Shown here: in pieces, positions 48,534-61,243 of the stretch
How positions within the stretch are numbered: the first letter of the stretch is position 1
How the letters are laid out: every line of letters begins with the position of its first letter
Assembly: GCF_954871325.1 (NCBI RefSeq)
Contig: NC_088777.1
Span: 30,977,366-31,041,365, forward strand
Direction: 5' to 3'
DNA: 64,000 nucleotides
Source of the DNA: Gordionus sp. m RMFG-2023
Lineage: Eukaryota > Nematomorpha > Gordioida > Chordodea > Parachordodidae
Translations under genes and position numbers: made by a program
Notes under the pieces: generated by a model
Databases searched by the model: none
Seen by the model: the letters and a program-made list of their open reading frames with translations, nothing else
Told to the model about the DNA's origin: nothing

Positions 48534-51500
48534 ATGTCCATTATAGATTTAGAAGATTCTATTGCTTCTACTATTGATGTAACAGCAGATATAAGTGAGA
48601 ATGAGAATCTTTTAACATTTTTGAAATTACGTAAGTATTTTACTTTATGTGAAATGGATGAAAGCAACTTTTATAATATGATCAGCACCAAATGCCGTCT
48701 CTGTAAGAAGATAATATTATCTTCCAATATCATCCTCGAACTTAAAGAGACATTTACAAGTAATTCTTTTAAATTTTTTTTATTTGATAATCTTAATGTC
48801 AACATGTTTAAATTTAATTTATTACATTCCTGAGTTGAGCAGGTCCTACAGAAATAGAATCTAGATACAGATTCTTTATATAAAAAATCAATTATTAGAT
48901 ACAGTATAATTAATAAAATATTTGATGAAGAGTTCATCTTGGTTTTGTTATTTATATATAATAATTAGGCATTTCTTTTTTAATATTACTATTATATTAG
49001 TTTAATTTTCAAAAGAAGAGTATTTATAATAAATGGAAGTGTAATAACTAATAATTAAGCCTTTATAATGTATTTTGACTTTCTTTAATATAATTAAAAC
49101 ATCCAGTTCAATGTAATTTGTATTGAACTTAGCAATGTTTCACCAAAAGAAAAATAAATATCTATTCTATTATTTCTTTATTATATGTTAAATCTAATCA
49201 ATTAGTATTATAGTTTCAGTTTGAGCTTGATCATATAATCCTCTTGAAAACATTTTTAGGGCTTTTTTTAATAATATATTTTGAATTGAAAGTATTTTTT
49301 GTATCATTTGACTCAATCCATAAGTTCTTAAATGCCAAAAAGCCTCATTATATTCATAATAGGAAAATACTTTCTCAAAATCTTTGGCCCATATCATCTT
49401 GGGCAACTTTTAATAATGATAGACAATATTGTAAACTTAAATTTTTAAGATAACCTACCCCCTTTTAACCACTAATAAAACATACTTTAATATGTTTAAC
49501 AAAATTTGTTGAACCCTTAATCCATAGTTCATAAATGCCAAAAAGGCTAATTATATTCATATATAGGAAAATATTTTATCAAAATCTTTAGCCCATATCA
49601 TCTTGGGCAACTTTTAATAATGATAGATAAAGACAATATTGTAAACTTAAAATTTAAAATAACCTATATGAACCTTTTTTAACCATATATAAATTAAATA
49701 ATATAATTTAATATGTTTAACAAAATTTGTGTTGAACCCTTTATCATTTTTTTGTTTATATAGGTTTTATATTTAGCCTGTACATTGTTTTTTTTAACTT
49801 TAAATTTCCATATAAAATTTTAAAAATGAAATTTGATTCAGGAGAAGTTATTTTCATCCAACTTTGATACATATTATTTTTTTCTTTTATAAAGAAAAAG
49901 CACAGTGAATTTAAAAATGAGATTACCAAACACCTCAACGAATTCTCTACATATCACTGCAAAACTAAAGGGGTTCTGGTTGCACATCCAGACAATCTAA
50001 ATTAAATTTTAACAATCTAAACATTCCAGCTGTATCGCAAAAAACAGCAGACAAGGTTATCATGGATTTTATTATTGACACCTTCCAACCACTGTCTCTG
50101 GTTGATGATCCTTCATTTGAAAAAATGATTAAAACTTTTTCTCCTGCGACAAAAATTATTTGTCGCCAAACACTGGGCAACAGGATATCTACTTCCTTCT
50201 CTTATATGACGACAAATCTTATAAGAGATTTGTCTGCACCACTGCTGATTGTTGGAGTGGCCATCAAAGGTATATTATATTTATATGAATTTTATAATGT
50301 TTATTTTATTAGGGCTGTTATTGGACTTACTGCACATTGTATGGAACCGTTAACCCTCAAGAGAAGATCAGCCGCTTTGGCACTGAGGAGGATAATTGGG
50401 TGGCAAACATATGATGTTTTGGCCAACGAAATCATGGGTGTCCACAAGTTCTATAAAATTCATAATAAGGTGGTAAAGATGGTGACTGACAATGGAACTA
50501 ACTTTGTCAAGGCATTTAAGTAATATTTATATTTAGCAAAAAATATTTAAATAAATTTATTTTTTCTAGAGTTTTTGTAGAAAATGAAGAAGATAGTAGT
50601 GAGGATATGGAATTGATAAATTTGGATGACATATTATCCGTTGATGACCCAATTATTCCTACTATCAGTCTACCAAAACATCAACGTTGTTGTTGCCATA
50701 ATCTTAACCTTATTGCAACAACAGATGCTGAGATGGCAGATAGTGATCTCAATTATAAATGAATATCTAGATCCACTTTTGCAAAATGTTTTGCTTTAGT
50801 TAATAAACAAAATATGTCGTCAAAAATGGCGGATATTTTATTGGAGAAATTGGGAAGATATTTAATAGCTCCCAACAAGACAAGATGGAATTCTTATTAT
50901 CAATCCGTGAAATTAATAGATAAGATGCTTTCTGAAAAGTTTTCAGAAGTAGAACAAGTATGTGATCAAATGGATTTGCAATGTTTAGGCAAGAGAAATG
51001 TTTTTTGTTAAAGAGTAAGCAACAGTAATACAATGATATTCTCTAAATAAATTTAAATTTTATAGGTTATGGAACCTTTGGCGATCTCGTTAAAAATTTT
51101 GGAACGGGAGGATAATATGGAGCAGAGATATCTAACTCAATTTAGCTGCCTGAGGTATTGTAAGCCCCTTGTAGATAGTGTTCTTAGAGGTATTGATAAA
51201 AGGTAATATTTTTTTATGCAATTATTTTATATTATCAGATATCTGCAAAATATATTAAAAAATAAAGATCTGGCAAATTTAGTAAAATATTTTTAACAGG
51301 CCAGTTCTACTAAACCTTTGATATCTAATAAAATATTAATGGGCCTTTGAAGACATTAAAAATTTATTAGATTATTTGAATTTTAAGCTAATATTTTGAT
51401 TATTATTCTTTGTAAATTGTAAATAAATTACAATGTTAATTTCTTTGTATATTAAGTATTAAGTTTACATTTAATCAATATTTATGATATGATCCAAATA

Positions 51501-52072
51501 TAAATAAATACCATACAGATGATGTGCCAGACTTGACTGTAAAATTTTAAAGGGTTAAGTTTTGCAGATACTTGATTTGATTTATATGAATAAGAGGAAC
51601 ACTTATTTAATAATAAATTAATTATCATTTCATAATATAGATTTCCTTCACTGTATGAAGACAGTAACATTTTGGCAGCCATGATTCACCCTAAATTTAA
51701 ACTTAATTGGCCTTATATTAATCTGCCACAAAATATGATGGTAAAAGAAAGATTAGTTGCCCATTTGGAAAATATGCAATAAAGACCATATGCGGATACC
51801 TCAAATGAATGTATGGATGATATTGATGATTTTTTGGGGGAAAATACTGTACAAAATGCTTGTTCCGTTAAAAAAAATTTTTATTCAAATGATGATTCCA
51901 TGAATATTTTTAATACTTATATTAATTTTAAAAAAATATTTATTGAATATAATACACCTTTGCCCGCTTGTTAAGTAAAGCTAAACATGTTCTAAATGAA
52001 AGACGCGGATGTTTAAATTATGATAATTTAGAAAAAAATTTATTATTAAAAGCTAATTTTAATTATAAATAA
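48534..52072 (+). pseudogene. hAT transposase gene with about six exons, lightly damaged
   Basis: Exon 1 (48,534 to about 48,750) has a BED-finger-like stretch KCRLCKKIILSSN. Later exons, each with GT-AG borders, are 49,895-50,269 (FQPLSLVDDPSF, FSPATKIICRQTL), 50,313-50,519 (LTAHCMEPLTLKRRSAALAL, VVKMVTDNGTNFVKAF with the catalytic Asp), 50,570-51,013 (HQRCCCHNLNLIATTDAE, IAPNKTRWNSYY), 51,066-51,202 (VMEPLAISLKILEREDNM) and 51,641-52,072 (AAMIHPKFKLNW, end NLEKNLLLKANFNYK). Damage: a stop near 50,030, a stop at about 50,761, another near 51,010, and a short deletion near 51,970 that removes the AxxERLFS motif still kept in the copy at 4990-5873. Otherwise the gene reads well, so loss is recent. 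Confidence 0.82.
49319..49740. repeat. Tandem duplication (about 205 bp) in transposase intron 1
   Basis: AATGCCAAAAAGCCTCATTA then CATATCATCTTGGGCAAC at 49,331-49,420 recurs at 49,537-49,625 with about 90% match by eye. Confidence 0.8.
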
Positions 52073-52830
52073 ATATATTATAATTGTTATATTTATTATT
52101 CAATTACAATAAATTTCTACCATATTTAATTTATTTTTATATTAGTTAATTTTGCATAGGTTATATTATATTATTATTCAATTACAATAAATTTATAACA
52201 TATATTAGTTAAATTTGCATCGGTCAGAAATTTCTTTCAGAAATTTAAATAGAAAAAAAGATCGTGATCGCGATATTTTTTTTAAAAAAAGGTCGATCAT
52301 GGATGTCGATCCTCTTTTTTTGAAAAGATCGTGATCGGGATTCGATCGTTTTAAAAAGATCGGTTAACAAGGTTTAGATAGTTTTTCTTTGCTAGAATTA
52401 TGTAAAATCAAAAACCTTAAAATCGAAAATACTTTCTTTCAACATAAAAATCAACATATTTTTACCTTTTACAGAAATAAATATTCTTCACAGATTATAT
52501 TGTTTAATATCTATAAATGGTTTTGCGACGTAAGAGTGATCACAACCATCAATATTTTGGATCATAAAATGGCCAAGGGCACTTAATGATTAAGAGTCAC
52601 AGGGAGAAATAAAAATACAATTTGTACTGATATGAGAAAATAACCTAGTCTACTCCACTTTAAAGATAATTTTCACAACTTAAAACTCCCCCTAGTCAAG
52701 GATGAGGTATCTACCCGGCTTTCGTTAGATATTAATCAATTCATGATAACTAATGGGAACTCAACTCTGGAAAAGTGTTGGAGTGACTTTAAGCACATAT
52801 TACTATGTACTTGTATAGACTATATATACA

Positions 52831-53299
52831 AGAGTCAGAGGCCCTCCCAGCGTGAGCGGGAGGGGTAGGAACAGTTCGCATCCTATTGTTTTAAGGGGAT
52901 ATGGGGTAGGCGGCTCTAATGGGGGTAGGATAAATTTTTTGGGGGGTTATCTATTGAATTTTGTGATGAAATAGGACAAAATTTATTGCTGTAAAAATTA
53001 ATACTTTTATTATAGAACTATTATAATACAATTCATCGACCAAATCTATATATTGCAAACAATCATACACATTGTTTTCCAAATAAAACTTTCTGCTATC
53101 CTTTTAAATTACATTTAAAAGGTTTAGATATTTAAGCAAACTCATAAAGTTATAATAATGAATTCATTGTAAATAATGGAGGATTTAATTGAATTTATTA
53201 TCTAAAACATAAATATTTTTTAGAGGGGTAGGTAAAGGTTTTTGAAGGGAGTTTGTATAAAGTGAAAATCCTGTCATGTAGACGCTGGGCTCTCCTCTT
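52831..53299. mobile_element. Non-autonomous element inside the LINE
   Basis: GAGGCCCTCCCAGCGTGAGC at the left is mirrored by TAGACGCTGGGCTCTCCTCTT at the right; the interior is A/T-rich and non-coding, and LINE homology flanks it. No target duplication was confirmed. Confidence 0.5.
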
Positions 53300-55569
53300 A
53301 AGGAATATATTTCCCCGATAATGGATTCCAAGATATTAGAACTAAAAGTAGAGTCATAAAGATAAATATCTATGGAAAACTGTACAAAGGCTCCTAAGGT
53401 CTGATAGACGGAAGTATATTGTTGATAAGGCTAAAGAGATAGAGGTTGATATGAAATGCAATAGACTGTTAGATGCATATAAGAAACTAAAGATTTTCTG
53501 TAAATCTACAAATTTCAAATGTCTACCCAAACTTAAAATAGGCAATAATATAATCCGTGACCTAGAAGAGCAAATAAAACTATGGCTTGATTACTATTTT
53601 AAAAAGTTTAACTCCTAATACCCTGTACCATCTATGAGGAGTGACCAAATCTCCAAATTTTACTACGTTAGAGATAAAGAAGGCTATATTCAAGTAAAGA
53701 AATAATAAAGTCGCTGGACCATATTGTATTAGAACTGAATATCTAAAAGTCTTCCCTGACAATATTAACTTTCCTACTAATGGTTTTTAATAAAATTTGA
53801 GTTTCAGGCGTCACTCCGAAAGATTAGAATCTATCATTTATTTGTAATTTCCCAAAAATTTTAAACCCATTTGCTTTCGATGACTATAGAGCTATTGCGC
53901 TTACTTCCATAGCATCAAATGTTTTTATGGTACTTATAAAAAACTGAACCGAATACTAAATTCTACGAGGCATTTGCTTTCCAACAATATTTGTGCATAT
54001 AGACCTGGCAGAAACATTTTGCAGCCAATTTTATCATTAAAAACTATCTTGCAGAAAAGTTACTAATATAAACTACCTTTACTCTTTATCTTCATAGATT
54101 TCAGGAAGGCTTTTGATTGTATTAAACATAAATTTTTATGAAAAATCCTAACTGACAGTGGCGTGGACTATAAAATTATAAAAATTCTTAGTAATCATTA
54201 CGGCTCTCTATCGTCTAATTTTAACAATGTTCAATCTCCATCTTTTATGGTACGTAAAGGCGTTAAGCAAGGGTGTGTCTTGTCGCCGATCCTATTTAAT
54301 ATAATTATGAATAAAATTATTGCAGATACGCTTGATGCTTTCAATTTATTAAGCTTATCCTCTCAATATAACCTCCATGAAGCATCGCATAATTTCCTTA
54401 GCTGATGACATAGTTATTATCACTAAATCTATGAAAGAAAACTCGATATACTGAAATCATATAGTAAGAAAATTGGGCTTATAAACTTAATTAAAACATA
54501 TTATGCCTTCTCCAGGGGCAGAGATAGATTTAAATCACACCATAGAGTTGTTAGGAATAAGATTGATTAATAAATTCAAATACCTTGGGGTGAATCTTTA
54601 TAATAAAGGGTCACATAAAAAATGAAGTAGAAATGAGATTGAAGCACGCAAAATCTGTATTCTATAAATATTTCAACCTATGGATGGCTAGAGAAATATC
54701 GGTGAAGAATAGATCAGATGTTTAATTTAATGATCATCCCCATTTTTCTGTACGGATGTGATACATGGGATATTAACAAAACACAAACTAAAACTCTAGG
54801 TTTTTGTTAATAGATGTCTGAGGCTTATAAACGGCTACATATATCCAAGAATTATATCAAAAGTTGGTTTATGGAGATTATCAAAACATACTCCTGTTTC
54901 AGTACAACCATAGAAAAGAAGAATTCAGTTGTTCGCGTATATATTGAGGAATGTGGAAAATAACCTGCCTTGTGAAGCCCTTAGTTGGCTTCCAATATAT
55001 AAGGACAAAAGTTATTGCAACTACAAGACTTACTGGCTAAACAAAACTATATTAGACATTCTAAACATGAATATAAGCCTAACTCAGTTCACTCATTTAA
55101 ATAACAACAAAGGCTCCATTAATTAACTACTTAAAAACCAACTATCTTATGAACCGTTAGTTTCCTTATATAAATATTCCTTCCTTTTGCTGGTTTAGTT
55201 ATTCTATTCCTCCTCTTCTTTTATCTCATTACAATTTCGGAGTTTGCAACATATTTTATTTACACCTAAACCTAAATTTTTATACTCATTTAGATGGTTA
55301 TTCAATTTTATATTTCTCTACTTAAGTCTTTGAATATTATTCAAATTTTATTTTAACTAATATAAATTTCCTATTATTCGTGCCAAACTATTCATATTCA
55401 TGGACTGAGTCTATTTATTCTTGCAGCCAGTCTTATGTACACTTGATTTGTTGTCTCTATCTTTAAAGAGAGATTTTAAGGAGAGATAAAAATAAGTGAT
55501 AGTTCTGTATGTATACTGGTATTTATTTTATTTAATCATTATTTCTAGGTTTTCTCGCAATACTAATTG

Positions 55570-55880
55570 AAGTAAAATTAATATAGCCAATGTTACCCTT
55601 CCATAATTGCATTTTTTATTTAATCGGGCATGAGCTTTTACCCTAATTTCCCATGGGCGCATAAGTAAGAGGTTTGCCTCTTGCGCGCAAAGGTAACTGC
55701 GGCCTGCCCAAAAAATGTGAATGGTCTCTTAATTATTTCCAATCTTTTATCCCAGTTTGATGGGCTTTTCATGAGAAAACCATACGTTGCTTTGTTATAT
55801 ATATCTCTCTGGTATATATATGACGTTTAGGGCTAGTGCGCTTAATATATCAAATATCATAATTACCATGCCTCTTTCTG
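55570..55880. repeat. Dispersed repeat, copy of 2040-2345
   Basis: GCGGCCTGCCCAAAAAATG and the following lines match the 2,240-2,330 block; no coding frame. Confidence 0.5.
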
Positions 55881-55884
55881 AAAA

Positions 55885-57560
55885 TATTCAGAAATAAACA
55901 AGTATAAGAAATTTCTTTATAAAAAGTAAGTATACATATAATTGATAATCCTCTATTATATAGAATTAGTTACAAAATATTAGGTAAAATGCCCTTTTAC
56001 AGACATATAGTTAGAGGTCTGCAAATTCAATTTTTCGCAGTCCTAGCCCAACCCGAGTCCGAATTTAAAAAACTTTTTGCCTGAGCCCGACCCGAGCACG
56101 CATTTTTTAGTCCAATCCGAATAAAATTTTACGAATTGAGTTTGAATATTATAATAATCAAAAAAAAATTATGTATGTTTATTCAACACCACCTTAAATA
56201 AAAGTTTGTTAACGGCCATGAACTAATCAAGATTTATAATCGCATTTTATTTAATTTGTAAAAAATATTATAAAAAAGCTAAAATATAATCGAATTTAAA
56301 AATTAGAAATAATTTTACCTATTTTTATATATTTGTTACCAGCACATCGACTCTCATTCATATATGCGTTTAACTTTGGGAATAATTTATTGCGTATACC
56401 ATCAGCAATATTTATTAAATTTCTAGAAATTGTAATGGGATTTGGATTGATCCTTTTAACATCAATATTTCCATATATTGAGCCAATTTTGGCAAAATAT
56501 TGGCAACCAACAAATCATTTTCCATGAATTGAATCAAATGATCTCAAATCACGTCCACAAATTATGGTATACACCTTTGTACAATTTTTTTTTCTAATTT
56601 GGTCAATTTTTGAGTTTTTGGGATCAATTTCAAAAAGGCTATTAATTTTTAATTAAGTTTTTTTTTACTGTCTATTGTAAATACACATTTATGCCTTTTT
56701 AGTTGATTGGGGCCTAAAATGTAATAATATCAAATATTTTCTGTATACATATACTAACCTATTGTTGTAAAATTATAAATAACTATATTTGCAAAAATTG
56801 CAACTGACATAATTAGGTTTCTCTTTGTTTTCATCGTATATAAATGAAAACTTTTTCCAGACCTCAGATTTTCCATTGGCGTTTTTTCGCTTAGTTCATA
56901 ATGCTCTTAATTTTTTCACTAATTTTTTTTAATTTTACATCCATTGAAAGAATTTTTTATTATGAAAATATGAGGCTATTTAATTAAATAGATATTAGTA
57001 AAATATATTTTATATAATTTGATAGAATATGATGAAAGTAAACTGTGTAAAAATATCGTTAACTGTGTAATGCAATGCACTAAAATATAATCACATAAAA
57101 TAGTTTGGTATTATTTGTTATATAAATTATAAAATAATAATTAAGATTGACATCTTATTCTGATTGACATGTTAAGGATAAAATTTGATAATTAAAAAAT
57201 GATATGGTTTTATAATTGACATTATGAATTATAATGATTACTTAGGATATTAATATTAATATTTATTCTTCGGGTTAGAGTAGGGTCGAGTTTTGGATCG
57301 CACAGCTCTAACAACCCGACCCTAGTCCTAGCCTTAAAAATATTTTTTTAATGTCCGAACCAGACCCAAGACCGAGGCTCGGATCGGGTCGGACTACGGA
57401 CAGCCCCTGCAGTTCTCTAGATATAGTTATATAATATATAATCGTTAATATTTTATAACACTTTAAAAATCAATGCTTTTAATAATAAATATAAGTAACA
57501 ATTTGCATTCAATTCTTTAACGCCATCTATTTATATTAAAAAATATTCTCACAATGGATT
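55885..57560. mobile_element. Fragment of the 553-1878 hAT family, split by another hAT
   Basis: AACAAGTATAAGAAATTTC to TTTTACAGACATATAGTT, then after the insertion ATATAATCGTTAATATTTT to TTTAACGCCATCTATTTA, reads as one piece when compared with 848-1080. Outer ends are not preserved. Confidence 0.75.
56013..57420. mobile_element. Non-autonomous hAT, 8-bp target duplication ATATAGTT
   Basis: AGAGGTCTGCAAATT at the left and CCCCTGCAGTTCTCTAG at the right lie between perfect ATATAGTT repeats (56,005-56,012 and 57,421-57,428). Inner blocks GAGCCCGACCCGAGC and GCTCGGATCGGGTCGG are inverted copies. It belongs to the AGAGATCTGCA family of 15,859-16,256. The 64-codon frame in the middle is not convincing. 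Confidence 0.87.
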
Positions 57561-58560
57561 ATTAGATATCATTATTTCCATCTCTTTTTTTATGTGTTTT
57601 TAGGAAAGCTATTTAAACAGTTTTGAGTTAAATTTTTAATATGAGTATATTTTTGATATTATTACAAACTACTATTATTTTAAGATATAATATACTAACT
57701 AGAAGTGGTGCGACAATAATATATAAAATCATAATTGCTTTTATCATATCACTTATATCCTTATTTTATAGTTACCAAATGATTCATTTCTAATATGGCA
57801 TCCTTACCATGTAATAACTCAAGGCTTCAATATATTTGCATAATTATTTCTTAAGATTTTTAGTGTTTTTATTTTATCAATTAACATAACATAATAGATT
57901 CTTACATAAGTTTATCGTGAGTGTCATGGCTATGACTGCAAATTAAACAGCATCTATTATTTGTGTGGCTATGTAATTTAAGTTACTCCTGCTGCTAAGC
58001 TGAGAGCATTTGATTGTATAATTTAGATGAGAAATAATGATCAACTATCTAGTCTTTTATATATCATTAAAAATGAAATATAATCTTCTAGAAATTTAAT
58101 ATTTCAAAATAATTTTTTCGATTACTTATCTATCTTTCACTGTTATCTAGGTATAACCACCATATAGTCTCATGATTTTGATTAGCCGTTTATTCTCTTC
58201 TTCGAAAATTATTGATTTGGTTAGGCCTACAAGTTATTCCTTATTAGTCAATTCAATAAAACATTGTCTAAAATGGTAACATAACGTTAATGACCTTTTG
58301 TCAATGTAGGTTACTAAGAATTATATTGTCTTGCATGGTTTTAAAAACCATTATCAATTGAGGTCAACCTTTTTTTATCATTTGTAATTCTTTAAACAAT
58401 AAATTTTTTTATATCCGCAATCGAAAATATTTAATATTTAATATTAAAAATATTATTCTTGTAATGTTTTACTTTCATTATTTGTATGTATAATAATTGA
58501 CAAATATAAATTCAGAATAATTTTTCAGATTTGTAAATTTCAATTAAAAAGTATAATATA
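57561..58560. other. Upstream intergenic, unassigned
   Basis: No gene, array or clear element end. Confidence 0.4.
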
Positions 58561-59096
58561 TTAATATAAAACCCAGCCGAAGACCGGACAAAATCGGGCC
58601 TAAGGCCCGCTAAATAAGAAGTATGGGCAGGATTGTCATGTCTCCCCCCCCCCATCTGCGGGGGACTCCCGCAATTTTTTAGTTTACACGCAGACATCTT
58701 TTTCCCGCAAAACTACCGCAATTGAAAATCTCCCGCAAAAATCTACCGCAATTTTTTTATTTCTCCCACAATTTTTTTTTAGTATTAAACATTTTCAGTA
58801 TATAAATAATAATTTTGAGAGACATTAATTGATTATTTTTATATTTTTAAAATAAATTTTAAATATTTATTCGAAAAACATGTCTAGTTTGTAAATTTCT
58901 TTCTATCCTGTTTTATTTTTTTCCAAAATAAATCAACATCATTTCATTCATATAAGTCAGTACAGGGGAGTATATCAATCAACATCGATTGCAATATAAA
59001 AATATTCTCAAAAATAATAAATACAGATGCAACTACATTTGCGGAAATCGTATACATCTATCATGTAGTTCAACATTCACAGAGCTATATCATCAC

Positions 59097-59364
59097 TATT
59101 GAACAAGGGGGAAAATCTTCAATTTAGAATAATTTAAATATATCGTCTTTATTTTGAAAGTATTAATCCAGAATAATTTATTATATAAAAATAGAATCGA
59201 ATATAAGAAAAACAAGTGATACAATTAAAAACGTTTTCACAAAATCTCAATATATATATCTATCGTAAATCAATTTATGGTCAATCAATTGTTGCTAAAG
59301 GCTTCGTATATAAAAATACAATATAATATTAAGTGAATCTTTTTTAATAATATATTATGCAACA
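59097..59364 (-). repeat. 3' LTR of the fossil
   Basis: Matches 61,243-61,555 nearly base for base, including TCAATTGTTGCTAAAGGC. Confidence 0.85.
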
Positions 59365-59507
59365 TGCACCTCCTCCAAAAAAAAACAAACAACAAAAAAA
59401 AATATATATATAAACTAAAAATATGGTTAGTCAACTGGGAAAACATAGATTAATAATGAGGGAACGGATTATGTATTATTTTGATTTGAAAATATATGAA
59501 TAAATGG

Positions 59508-59822
59508 GAATCGGCACCATAGTTGTACATGATAGTTTTTTTATGTAATTACCCTTACAAAAGGTATAGATTACACTATCGATAGGTACAATTAACACTA
59601 TAGGTGTCCAATAAACAATAAATATATTTGGAATAAAATTCATATAATGAGGAAAATTGCTAATGGGGAAATGGCACTTTAGTTGTACATGATAGTTTTT
59701 TTATGTAATTACCCTTAAAAAAGGTATAGATTACACTAACGATAGGTACAATTAACACTATAGGTGGCCAATAAACAATAAAAATATTTGGAATAAAATT
59801 AATATAATGAAGAAAATTATTT
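59508..59822. repeat. Tandem pair, about 155-bp units, inside the LTR fossil
   Basis: TAGTTGTACATGATAGTTTT to GGAATAAAATTCATATAATG occurs twice in a row between the protease part and the 3' LTR. Non-coding. Confidence 0.85.
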
Positions 59823-60157
59823 AATCAAAAAAAAACAATCATGAAAATATATGATAAAATTTGGGGATGGTTATAAAAAAAATATAAGAAAAGCGTATTA
59901 TCATAGAAAACAATTCTAATTAAAGAAACATTATGATCTAAATTAACAATTTTGATCTTAGAAAATCTGAATTTCCAATGACATTACTGATCCTCTCAGT
60001 GACAATACCCCCACGTCATAATTGATTGATGCTCACTTTAACAAAAACGGAGTTGTGTAAAGTTAATTCTCAAAATTTTATTCTTTTAAAATTAAGGTCG
60101 TAAATTAAAGTCATTGTCATTAAAAAAAAAATGTTTTATTATTTATTTTTTTTTATA

Positions 60158-60598
60158 TCAACCGATTCCTAATCGAAGCGATAACGGATTATTAAAAGTT
60201 AAAAAATTTACTCTATCTCCTATCTCATTATTTATAATAGTGTTTACATCAACGTTGAATTTGATTATGTCAAATTCTTTAATCCAGTCTTGACCACATA
60301 GAGGTGGTCCCTCCCCATCCAATACATAAAAATTTAAATATTTAATTGTATTCAAATATTTAACCTTAATATTCGAGACCTGACCAACGACTGTGATAGG
60401 AGAACCCTCATAAGAGAATAATTTTATAGAACAATTTTCCAACTCAATTTCTTCAAAATTCTCCAATTTTTCAAAATCTTTAATGGGCAAGGATGTCACT
60501 GGAGAACCCGTATCTATCAAAAAAGAAAAATTAAGATTATTAAGTTGCATATTAATCATAAAATCATTAATAAAATTTATCTTATTCCTTGGCCTCAA
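60158..60598 (-). pseudogene. Retropepsin-like protease part of the LTR fossil
   Basis: LIDTGSPVTSLP carries the DTGS active-site motif of retroviral-type aspartic proteases; VLDGEGPPLCGQDWI matches the usual 'LLG.DWL' end of these domains. This is the protease part of the fossil described at 59,097-61,555. Confidence 0.8.
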
Positions 60599-60736
60599 AT
60601 TATATGGCGTTTGTATAATTTCTTGTTTTTTTAAATTGTTGTTGTTGTTGTTATCGTTGTAGCTGTTGTTTTTGTTGTTGTTGTTGTTGTTGTAGGTCCT
60701 ACCATAATGCTTGTTTTCATTCCATGTCGTATAGAA
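60599..60736 (-). repeat. GTT/AAC trinucleotide run
   Basis: GTTGTTGTTGTTG runs at 60,640-60,695 between the gag-like and protease-like parts. A simple repeat. Confidence 0.9.
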
Positions 60737-61243
60737 TTATGCACCATATCTGTCATCTTTTCTCCATGTATCTTTTTCAATGAAGGACTTTTTATTATTA
60801 AACTCCAATGATTGACATTTGACAACAATCTCCTCAATGATAATCAAGTCTATCGTGTTTTCTTCTATCAATCTTGTTTTTAATCTCTCATTGTGACAAT
60901 TAATAATGAATTGAACTGCTATCAATTCTGAATTAAGGCCAGATCCGCACACCTTCAGCCTATCCAGATATTCTCTGGATGTCTCTAATCTATCTGGTTT
61001 AGTACTAAAAACTTCCATTATACGAGTAATTTTGTTCTTTTCAACCTTTTTTTGTATTAAATCCTTCATTTGTTCATAAGATAAATTATCAATCGAATCC
61101 ATTATACTCAACGCCAAATCTTCATTTATTGTCTCGAACAGTTTATATTTCTTAGTAGGTTCATCAGTTATGTTTTCGGCAATAAATTTTAGGTCAAGGG
61201 TTTTGAGTAAGACTTTTATGTTATTATTACTATCCTCCACCAT
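60737..61243 (-). pseudogene. Gag-like part of the LTR fossil
   Basis: A helical, charged protein stretch with FSTKPDRLETSREYLDRLKV and AVQFIINCHNERLKTRLIE, typical in layout of retrotransposon gag (capsid C-terminal region). Its ATG sits directly at the inner edge of the 5' LTR, overlapping the primer-site candidate. Confidence 0.7.

Larger units (their letters stand above)
48159..52371 (+). mobile_element. hAT transposon inserted in the LINE endonuclease region
   Basis: Left end CAGAGTTGTTAAAAGATCG and right end ATCGGTTAACAAGG share TTGTTAA and then GATCG-rich inverted blocks. It carries a multi-exon transposase gene. LINE homology stops at the left border (NATMSCPNQ) and resumes at the right border. 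A clean 8-bp duplication was not found, so borders are good to a few bases only. Confidence 0.85.
47690..55135 (+). mobile_element. APE-type LINE, split by two DNA transposons
   Basis: Endonuclease part at 47,690-48,158: LQETHMRNDMKAVV and LNIYAPP..KE..FFDELEN..LIIFGDFIAKIG (AP-endonuclease motif GDFNAKIG). It resumes at 52,375 with LLELCKIKNLKIENTFFQHK. The RT follows from about 53,330: EEQIKLWLDYYFKKFN, FIDFRKAFDCIKHKFL, VRKGVKQGCVLSPILFNI and SLADDIVIITKS. The end carries LFAYILRNVENNLPCEALSW. This is the L2/RTE/Jockey side of LINE phylogeny. Frames shift and stop many times. The element is interrupted at 48,159-52,371 (hAT) and at 52,831-53,299. Confidence 0.8.

Noticed and set aside
56333-56527. 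64-codon frame inside the hAT at 56,013
   Set aside because: No transposase words; the element seems non-coding.
60631-60837. Thr-rich frame beside the gag-like part
   Set aside because: Shadow reading of a GTT/AAC trinucleotide run.
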